The translations under genes were made by a program, and so were the position numbers. From NCBI GenBank assembly GCA_947175975.1, contig CAMWOX010000126.1:1-5265 (forward strand): 5,265 nt of DNA. The letters run 5' to 3'. This stretch comes from an uncultured Ruminococcus sp. (GTDB taxonomy: Bacteria > Bacillota > Clostridia > Oscillospirales > Ruminococcaceae). Shown here piece by piece: positions 1 to 5,265 of this stretch (position 1 is its first letter; each line of letters begins with the position of its first letter). The notes under the pieces were generated by a model. It worked only from the letters and a program-made list of their open reading frames with translations, made no database searches and was not told where the DNA came from.

Positions 1-929
1 TCTCTGCATTGTCCGTTCAGGAATTGCAGAAAGAAATTGATCTGTTGTCTGAAACATTTTCAAAAGAAAATTTCTCAGATGCCGTACGCCGTGATGGTAG
101 ATTTCAGCTTAATTATCGCATGAACGGCAAAAGTCTTCTGCAATTATTACTGCATATGCAGGAGGAAATCCGGAACAGCAAATTTACACCCGTTGGAATC
201 GAGAAAAATCTTGGATCTTTTGTTCTGTGTGACGGAAAAGTCCATTGTCACGGCAAAATTGATAGAGTCGATATTTGTCAGACGGAAGAGGATACACTCC
301 TGAGAGTCATTGATTACAAAACTTCCGAAAAGGATTTTCTGCCGGAACGTCTTGCAGACGGACTGGATCTACAAATGCTGATTTATCTGTTTGCATTGGA
401 AGAAATGCAGGAATACGGACAGATCAGTCCGACTGCTGTATTGTATATGCCAAGCGGACAGCCCAAAGAACAGAATTATACAGAAAGAGAAACAGCAAAA
501 TCTACGGGGAAAGAAATTCTGGATGCCTATTATAGAATGAAAGGACTTGTACTGGAAGAAACGCTTACATACATAGAACCGTCACTTGCAGCAGAACAGA
601 TTCCTGTTATGGAACAGAATAAAACAAACAGAAATAAGGACAGAAAGAATAAGAAACAGGTATTTTCCATTAATTCCCTGCAAATGCAGCATCTGAAAAA
701 ACATGTTTATCAGAAAATTTCAGAAATGGCAGATAAAGTCTATGCCGGAGAACTTGCACCGGAACCAAATATATTATATCCTGATATACCATGCAAATTC
801 TGTCCCTGTGCGGATTTCTGCGGAAAAGCTGTGACAGAGGAATGCAAGCACAAAGCAACAGATGAAGAAATACAGGATTCACTCAAAATTGTATTCGGGG
901 AAGATTCCACAGGGGAGGGGAAAGCATGA
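1..929 (+). CDS. addB: ATP-dependent helicase/nuclease subunit B, C-terminal part (5' truncated by window edge)
   Basis: AddB is the second subunit of the AddAB (RexAB-type) helicase-nuclease, which processes double-strand DNA breaks in the cytoplasm for RecA-dependent repair. The frame is open to the left edge (first full codon at position 3), so the true start lies upstream. The TTG at 9 is an internal leucine codon, and residues here are counted from it. The RecB-family nuclease core is intact: GKIDRVD at 82-88, IDYKT at 101-105 (D102, K104) and QMLIY at 122-126. Near the end, C262-x2-C265-x5-C271 matches the three C-terminal cysteines of the AddB 4Fe-4S cluster; the fourth cysteine should lie upstream of the window. 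The D102 to C262 spacing (160 residues) equals the D961 to C1121 spacing I recall for B. subtilis AddB. A Lys/Asn-rich linker occupies about 203-217. The stop codon overlaps the addA start. The visible part is about a quarter of a typical 1150-1170 aa AddB. Confidence 0.95.
   Translation, partial: SALSVQELQKEIDLLSETFSKENFSDAVRRDGRFQLNYRMNGKSLLQLLLHMQEEIRNSKFTPVGIEKNLGSFVLCDGKVHCHGKIDRVDICQTEEDTLLRVIDYKTSEKDFLPERLADGLDLQMLIYLFALEEMQEYGQISPTAVLYMPSGQPKEQNYTERETAKSTGKEILDAYYRMKGLVLEETLTYIEPSLAAEQIPVMEQNKTNRNKDRKNKKQVFSINSLQMQHLKKHVYQKISEMADKVYAGELAPEPNILYPDIPCKFCPCADFCGKAVTEECKHKATDEEIQDSLKIVFGEDSTGEGKA
911..920 (+). promoter_or_regulatory. Ribosome binding site of addA, inside the end of addB
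   Basis: The purine run AGGGGAGGGG contains a GGAGG core seven bases before the ATG at 926. It fixes the addA start and lies within the last codons of addB. Together with the ATGA stop/start overlap at 926-929, it suggests that terminating addB ribosomes feed directly into addA, keeping the two subunits near equal amounts. The site is seen in the sequence; the coupling is inferred. Confidence 0.8.
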
Positions 930-3900
930 ACTGGACATACGAACAACAACAAGCGATCGACATACGGGATAAGAGTATGATCGTTTCTGCATCTGCCGGC
1001 AGTGGCAAAACAGCCGTTCTGATTGAGCGTCTGTTACAGATTCTCTCGAACATGGAGCGGAAAGTCCGGGCGGATGAAATGATTGTTGTCACATTCACGA
1101 ATGATGCCGCCGCTGAAATGAAACAAAGGCTGACAAAAGCACTCTCTGAAAAATTAGATGCGATGAACCGGAATCAGCATCAACAGGATGAACTGTATAG
1201 TTGGCTGCTCCAGCAAAGAAGTCTTTTAGGCAATGCCAAAATTTCAACTATTCATGCATTCTGCTTTGATCTGATCCGTGAGAATGCAGAAGAATGTGGT
1301 GTCTCTTCACAGTTCAAGATTGCGGAATCCGGACAGGATGCTATCTATCGCAGAAGAGCGATTCAGACAGTTCTGGAACAGTTCAGCAAAAAACAGCCGG
1401 AACAGGCGGAGCTGTTGTTTGGCTGTTTCTGTACCAGAAATGATAAAAAACTGGAACAGATTATTACAGGGATTGACAAGTATTTAAACTCCCTGGCTTT
1501 TCCGGATTACTGGCTGACACAAGCAGAACAGCTCTGTCAGAGAGAAAATACATACTTACTGGATGCGATTAATGATGCTTTTTGTAACAGGATTGCAACT
1601 GCAATTGCAATTGCCGAAGAAGGCAGAGAAATCGCTCAGGCAGCGGCTGTTTCACCCTATGGCAAATATCCTTATGAAGAACAAGTTTTAGATCCGGAGA
1701 TTTCTATGATGCAGGCTCAGATGCAGTATGTCCGCACGGCGCACAAAGAAACATTGCTGGCAAATCCGGAGATGCATTCTGTCAATTTTATTGACCTCAG
1801 AAGAGTAAAAACTGCCGGGTGTCAGAAAGACAAACCGCAATATGAAGTATTGAAAGACATCCGGAATTTATACAAAGACATCTATCAGAATGCCTGCAAG
1901 AATCTTCTTGCACCTCTGAAATTCTATGCAGAGGATGAAAAAATCCAGAATCAGGTTATTCCATTGTTATTGGATCTCACAAAGCAATACCGGGAAGCGT
2001 TATTTCAGGAAAAGAAACATCAGAATGTTCTTGGCTTTGATGATGCAGAATATCTTGTGCTGACAAAATTACTCGGTCAGGTGGATGAACAGGGACAAAT
2101 TCATAAGACAGAACTTGCCAGAGCATTATCTGAACAGTATCAGCTGATCATGGTAGATGAATATCAGGATTCCAATAACAGACAGGATTGCTTGTTCCGT
2201 CTGCTGGCACATGGAAATTCTGAATCCCTGAATTATGGAGATAATATTTTCCTGGTCGGTGATGTCAAACAGTCAATTTATCGCTTTCGGAATGCCAACC
2301 CTGAAAATTTTATGTCTGCAATTGCCAAGAGTCATTCAGAACCAACGATGCAGACGGTTTATTTGAATCAGAATTTCAGAAGTTCCCGGAGTGTTGTTGA
2401 TTTTGTCAATGCATTGTTTACAAGCATGATGACGGAACAATGCGGGGAAGTGTCGTATTCAGAACATGAAAAGTTAAATTTTGGTGCGAAGATTTATGAC
2501 AATCTGGCGGAAAATGGTCAGCGGACAAGAATTTTATTTGCTCAAAGTTCTGACCATGACAAAGAAGAAAAGACAAAGTCATTTGTCATGCAGGCAGAAT
2601 GCATTGCGGATACCATTATGCAGATGATCGCTGAGCAAGCACCTGTTATGACCAAAGACGGCATCCGTCCTTGTGAATACAAAGATTTCTGTATTCTGAT
2701 GCGTACCAAAACCAATCATAGTATTCTGGCAGAATCGTTCCAGAAACGGAATATTCCGGTTCTGTGCCAGGAGAGTCATCAGTTTCTGGCTTTTCCGGAG
2801 ATCCGTTTGATCTGGAATCTGCTCCGGATCGCAGATAATCCTATGACAGATATGGCAATGGCAAGTGTGCTATTGTCACCATTATATGGATTCTCAACAG
2901 AGGAGCTGGCTGTATTGAAATTTCTTGCAACGGATAAAAAACGTCTCTATCTGCAAGTCCGGTATTTGACAGAACAGAAAACAGATCCTGCATATGCTGT
3001 ATTGGCAGAAAAATGCAGCGTATTTCTCCGACAGCTTGAACAGATCCGGAAACTCACAGACAGACTGCCTCTGGAGACATGTATCCAGGAAATTTACGAA
3101 ATCACAGATCTGTTGTCTTTGCAGAGTCTGTATGAAAATGCAGACGAAAGACGGGAAAATCTTGAGATTTTTTCCCAGTATGCACAGAATTACAGAGAAC
3201 ATGCAGACCTGTCTGCACAGAGTTGTCTGAGCGGCTGGCTCAGATATTTGGATCACCTTGCAGAAAGCGAAGAAGAGGATGATTTTGCACCGAAAAATGC
3301 GATTCATGCAAATACGAATTTTGTTTCTGTCAAGACGATCCATAAATCAAAAGGACTTGAATATCCGTTTGTGTTTGTGGCAAATCTGGATCGTTCTTTT
3401 TCTAAGGGACATTCCAAAAATGGCACGGATTCTATTCTGGCAGAGAAATCTGGTCTGCTTGGTCTCAGAATGTTGGATCAGAAACAATACCTGAAAGTCA
3501 AAACAGTTGCATTTACTTATCTGGATCTGATCCGGAAACAGAAAGAGAAACATGAGGAAATGCGGCTGCTCTATGTTGCATTGACAAGAGCGAAACAACA
3601 GTTGTTTTTGGTGTTTGACGAATCTGCTGTGAAATGCAAGAATACGAACCTCTGTGAAAATTATCCTGAAATCGTGAAAACATTCTCAGGAGAAGCCAAA
3701 AGTATGCAGGATTGGATTTTATGGTTTCTGTTCTCATCAGGACAAGGCGATTATATCCGGGATGCATGTTCCGGAATCAGTTCATCCAGTTCCGGATTTG
3801 CAGACTATGTCGTCTGGACTCCTGAAAGTCAAATCCAGAATAAACTGGAACAAGAAATAGTTCCAGAAGTAAAACCGGATGCCGCTGTAATCTCAGTGAT

Positions 3901-4579
3901 TCAGAACCAGCTTGCTTATGCTTATGACTCCGGTCAGACAATTCTTCCTTCAAAATACAGTGTCACAGAATTGTCTCATGAAGCGGATGAAATCCAGATC
4001 CGTGAACCAGAATTTCTCAGGCAGGAAGAAAAAGCAAAAAAACTCCATGGCAATGCAAGAGGTACTGCAATTCATAAAATCATGCAATATATTGACTTCC
4101 AGAAAGCACAACAGGATCTTTTGACTGAATTAGAACGCATTCAGAACAAAGGCTATTTGACTTCGCTGGAAATACAGGCACTCAAACCGGAAAAACTGAA
4201 GAGATTCTTCAACAGCCGTTTATATCAGAGAATTGCTGTATCTGATCAGGTACAGAAAGAAAAACAGATATTCGTGAGAATTGCAGATCTGGCTCTGCCT
4301 GAAACATCAGAACTGCTTCAGAATTATACTGGCACTGACGGTATTATCATTGGCACAATGGATCTGTTGTTTCATGAGCCGGATGGTTGGGTCATTGTGG
4401 ACTATAAAACAGATCATTCACAGGAAAAAGAAGAATTATTGCAAAAATACAGCAAGCAGTTGGGGTTGTATCAGAAAGCGGCGGAGCTGATTCTAGGTGA
4501 ATCCGTAAAACAGGCATATATTTATTATTTTACAAAAGACCAGACAATTGAGGTTGACTTGTCTCAGATTATGTATTGA
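926..4579 (+). CDS. addA: ATP-dependent helicase/nuclease subunit A (complete)
   Basis: AddA is the motor subunit of AddAB: an ATP-driven 3'-5' superfamily 1A helicase with a C-terminal nuclease that cuts one strand during end resection. Its 1217 residues are close to the 1232 I recall for B. subtilis AddA. Helicase motifs in order: Q motif around W3-Q7; Walker A ASAGSGKT at 22-29; Ia VVTFTNDAAAEMK at 54-66; Ib ISTIHAFC at 106-113; motif II VDEYQDSN at 410-417; motif III LVGDVKQSIYRFR at 443-455; motif IV NQNFRSS at 481-487; motif V SVKTIHKSKGLEYP at 801-814; motif VI LLYVALTRAK at 881-890. After a Ser-rich linker (about 949-957) comes the RecB-type nuclease: RGTAIH (H1050), GTMD (D1146), VDYKT (D1159, K1161) and QLGLY (Q1178, Y1182). 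No catalytic residue appears lost. The start is set by the strong RBS and the addB overlap. The sbcD/sbcC genes often found downstream in Bacilli are not the next gene here. Confidence 0.98.
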   Translation: MNWTYEQQQAIDIRDKSMIVSASAGSGKTAVLIERLLQILSNMERKVRADEMIVVTFTNDAAAEMKQRLTKALSEKLDAMNRNQHQQDELYSWLLQQRSLLGNAKISTIHAFCFDLIRENAEECGVSSQFKIAESGQDAIYRRRAIQTVLEQFSKKQPEQAELLFGCFCTRNDKKLEQIITGIDKYLNSLAFPDYWLTQAEQLCQRENTYLLDAINDAFCNRIATAIAIAEEGREIAQAAAVSPYGKYPYEEQVLDPEISMMQAQMQYVRTAHKETLLANPEMHSVNFIDLRRVKTAGCQKDKPQYEVLKDIRNLYKDIYQNACKNLLAPLKFYAEDEKIQNQVIPLLLDLTKQYREALFQEKKHQNVLGFDDAEYLVLTKLLGQVDEQGQIHKTELARALSEQYQLIMVDEYQDSNNRQDCLFRLLAHGNSESLNYGDNIFLVGDVKQSIYRFRNANPENFMSAIAKSHSEPTMQTVYLNQNFRSSRSVVDFVNALFTSMMTEQCGEVSYSEHEKLNFGAKIYDNLAENGQRTRILFAQSSDHDKEEKTKSFVMQAECIADTIMQMIAEQAPVMTKDGIRPCEYKDFCILMRTKTNHSILAESFQKRNIPVLCQESHQFLAFPEIRLIWNLLRIADNPMTDMAMASVLLSPLYGFSTEELAVLKFLATDKKRLYLQVRYLTEQKTDPAYAVLAEKCSVFLRQLEQIRKLTDRLPLETCIQEIYEITDLLSLQSLYENADERRENLEIFSQYAQNYREHADLSAQSCLSGWLRYLDHLAESEEEDDFAPKNAIHANTNFVSVKTIHKSKGLEYPFVFVANLDRSFSKGHSKNGTDSILAEKSGLLGLRMLDQKQYLKVKTVAFTYLDLIRKQKEKHEEMRLLYVALTRAKQQLFLVFDESAVKCKNTNLCENYPEIVKTFSGEAKSMQDWILWFLFSSGQGDYIRDACSGISSSSSGFADYVVWTPESQIQNKLEQEIVPEVKPDAAVISVIQNQLAYAYDSGQTILPSKYSVTELSHEADEIQIREPEFLRQEEKAKKLHGNARGTAIHKIMQYIDFQKAQQDLLTELERIQNKGYLTSLEIQALKPEKLKRFFNSRLYQRIAVSDQVQKEKQIFVRIADLALPETSELLQNYTGTDGIIIGTMDLLFHEPDGWVIVDYKTDHSQEKEELLQKYSKQLGLYQKAAELILGESVKQAYIYYFTKDQTIEVDLSQIMY

Positions 4580-4589
4580 TGTTTCTAAA

Positions 4590-4615
4590 CCTGATTCAGA
4601 ATCCGGCACTTTTTT
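4590..4615 (+). terminator. Candidate intrinsic terminator after addA
   Basis: A short hairpin can form starting eleven bases after the addA stop: CC-T-GATT, loop CAG, AATC-C-GG, with one T/C mismatch in the stem. Three bases (CAC) separate it from a run of six Ts at 4610-4615. The stem is short and not GC-rich, so termination may be partial. Its position at the end of the addBA pair supports the call. If real, the downstream amidase needs its own promoter. Confidence 0.42.
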
Positions 4616-4635
4616 GATCTGTTCTGCATAGAATA
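4607..4635 (+). promoter_or_regulatory. Possible SigK-type (mother-cell sporulation) promoter for the amidase gene
   Basis: CATAGAATA at 4627-4635 fits the SigK -10 consensus CATAnnnTA at every fixed position. An AC at 4608-4609 (within CACT, 4607-4610) lies 16 bases upstream of the -10, counted from the end of CACT, which agrees with the SigK mACm-N16-CATA pattern except for its last base. The -10 also differs by only one base from the SigE form CATACAAT, but no SigE-like -35 is seen. Read as a SigA -10 (TAGAAT, 4629-4634) it lacks a convincing -35 at 17 bases. A start near 4641-4643 would give a leader of about 37 bases. These are short motifs, so a chance match is possible. Confidence 0.35.
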
Positions 4636-4640
4636 CAGCA

Positions 4641-4663
4641 GGGGAGGATGGTAGCAAATCCCC
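4641..4663 (+). promoter_or_regulatory. Stem-loop in the amidase leader (GGGGA/TCCCC)
   Basis: GGGGA at 4641-4645 pairs perfectly with TCCCC at 4659-4663 across a 13-base loop, ending one base before the GAAAGGAG that holds the ribosome binding site. If transcription starts where the candidate promoter predicts, this stem-loop would sit at the extreme 5' end of the mRNA, a position where hairpins can protect transcripts from decay. It does not match any riboswitch consensus I can recall, and the stem is only five pairs. Confidence 0.3.
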
Positions 4664-4664
4664 G

Positions 4665-4671
4665 AAAGGAG
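4665..4671 (+). promoter_or_regulatory. Ribosome binding site of the amidase gene
   Basis: AAAGGAG lies seven bases before the ATG at 4679, a near-ideal Shine-Dalgarno sequence and spacing. It decides the start. An in-frame TAG at 4652-4654, with no ATG, GTG or TTG between it and 4679, rules out an upstream start, and so rules out a missed signal peptide. Confidence 0.8.
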
Positions 4672-4678
4672 CGTATTC

Positions 4679-5265
4679 ATGCCAAAGATTTTTTTAAGTC
4701 CCTCTACCCAGGAGTGGAATCCCTATGTGGATGGCGGCACAGAAGAGCAATATATGAATCTTCTTGCGGATGCGATGGAGCCTTATTTGAAAGCGAGCGG
4801 CATTTCTTTTGTCAGAAATGATCCTGCCAGGAATGCAGTCGGCGCAATCGCAGATTCAAACGCAGCTTATTATGATGTACATCTTGCATTGCACAGCAAT
4901 GCCGCCCCGGAAGATATGGCTGGAAAACTGCGTGGAATTGATATTTATTATTCGCCTTACAGCATGTCCAGCGAAAAACTGGCAATTACCATTGCCAATG
5001 ACCTGAAAAATATTTATCCCATTCCGGAAAAAGTGACCGCAAGACCAACAACAACACTTGGAGAAGTCACCAGAACCAATGCTGTTGCTGTCCTGTGTGA
5101 ACTTGGCTATCATGACAATCCAGAGGATGCTTACTGGATTAGAAATAATCTCAATGCAATTGCATCGAATTTGGTATCATCATTGTGCGATTATTTCGGA
5201 TTGCCATTTGTTTCGCCTGTTGCAGTCGTCAAAGGTGTGGTCGTCACAGATGGATCTGGTTTAAA
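4679..5265 (+). CDS. N-acetylmuramoyl-L-alanine amidase, Amidase_3 type, with start of a likely SH3b domain (3' truncated by window edge)
   Basis: This probable zinc amidase would cleave the bond between muramic acid and the stem peptide of peptidoglycan. The 195 complete codons seen have no stop; the frame runs off the right edge. Amidase_3 landmarks: a first strand KIFLSPSTQ (3-11); E23 in EQYMNL, matching the family's E-K-x-x-N-L zinc-ligand glutamate; YDVHLALHSNAA (65-76) with zinc-type H72; and LCELGYHDNPEDA (139-151) with the catalytic-type E141. The usual first zinc motif (DPGHGG) reads SPSTQE, so the first histidine is absent. I recall the same opening in related clostridial proteins, so this looks like a family trait rather than damage. 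After the domain (about 1-177), VVKGVVVTDGSGL (183-195) resembles the first strand of a bacterial SH3b wall-binding domain. There is no signal peptide or membrane segment at the N terminus, so the protein would be cytoplasmic until lysis or export by another route. A late-sporulation autolysin or a phage-derived endolysin are both possible. Confidence 0.85.
   Translation, partial: MPKIFLSPSTQEWNPYVDGGTEEQYMNLLADAMEPYLKASGISFVRNDPARNAVGAIADSNAAYYDVHLALHSNAAPEDMAGKLRGIDIYYSPYSMSSEKLAITIANDLKNIYPIPEKVTARPTTTLGEVTRTNAVAVLCELGYHDNPEDAYWIRNNLNAIASNLVSSLCDYFGLPFVSPVAVVKGVVVTDGSGL

Noticed and set aside
9..11. TTG as a start codon for the first gene
   Set aside because: The frame is open upstream to the window edge, no ribosome binding site is visible, and the protein is clearly the C-terminal part of a much longer AddB.
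1594..1614. Short GCAATT tandem repeat in addA
   Set aside because: Only two or three copies, in frame, encoding an ordinary Ala/Ile helix segment; no sign of phase variation.
2894..3343. A 149-codon antisense open frame inside addA
   Set aside because: It lies opposite well-conserved addA helicase sequence. Its Cys- and Phe-rich product resembles no family I know and looks like a reverse-frame artefact of addA codon use.
3765..3797. Repeated TTCCGGA and a run of serine codons in addA
   Set aside because: It falls in the flexible linker between helicase and nuclease domains, where low-complexity sequence is expected. The repeat is only about seven bases.
4554..4582. TTGACT near the end of addA as a SigA -35 for the amidase
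   Set aside because: The hexamer at the 17-base spacing is TGATGT, a poor -10, and the candidate terminator lies between it and the gene.
4619..4638. Imperfect inverted repeat CTGTTCT/AGAATACAG around the candidate -10
   Set aside because: It needs a two-base bulge and is short. It may be a chance structure, so it is not called an operator.
453..4800. Seven AGCGG pentamers seen on the + strand (at 453, 1056, 1642, 3230, 3982, 4477 and 4796), the Chi sequence of B. subtilis AddAB
   Set aside because: About five are expected by chance in this length, and Chi for this organism is unknown, so no Chi enrichment can be claimed.
4648..4822. A small open frame starting at ATG 4648, overlapping the amidase start in another frame
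   Set aside because: Its only Shine-Dalgarno-like sequence directly abuts the ATG with no spacer, and most of it overlaps the well-supported amidase frame.
4856..5113. An 85-codon antisense open frame inside the amidase gene
   Set aside because: It is opposite the conserved H72 and E141 region of the amidase. Its composition is typical of a shadow frame.

Overview
The window is ordinary low-to-moderate GC Firmicutes DNA (roughly 42% GC by eye) with all genes on the + strand. The gene content is an AddAB recombination nuclease followed by an unusual cell-wall amidase. That pairing, and the amidase's opening LSPSTQEWNPY-type sequence, suggest an anaerobic clostridial bacterium, most likely Oscillospiraceae/Ruminococcus-like. 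This lineage call is inference from recalled family resemblance, not from a search.

Layout: (1) Positions 1-929 hold the last 308 or so codons of addB, cut off by the left edge. They include an intact RecB-type nuclease core and the last three cysteines of the iron-sulfur cluster. (2) Positions 926-4579 hold a complete addA (1217 aa), whose start codon overlaps the addB stop codon (ATGA). All UvrD-type helicase motifs and the C-terminal nuclease motifs are intact. (3) Positions 4580-4678 are a 99-bp intergenic gap. It contains a weak terminator-like hairpin with six Ts, a possible mother-cell sigma (SigK-type) promoter, a GGGGA/TCCCC stem-loop and a good ribosome binding site. (4) From 4679 to the right edge runs the first 195 codons of an Amidase_3-family N-acetylmuramoyl-L-alanine amidase. 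It lacks a signal peptide, has a degenerate first zinc-ligand motif, and appears to lead into an SH3b-like domain that is cut off.

AddB and AddA form a two-nuclease, one-helicase complex that resects double-strand breaks and loads the recombination machinery. Their stop/start overlap indicates co-translation. The amidase is probably a separate transcription unit. Its lack of a secretion signal and its SigK-like promoter resemble late-sporulation mother-cell autolysins such as Bacillus CwlC, and this is the most testable idea in the window. I see no mobile element, CRISPR array, tRNA or rRNA, and no clear evidence of a wholly new system.
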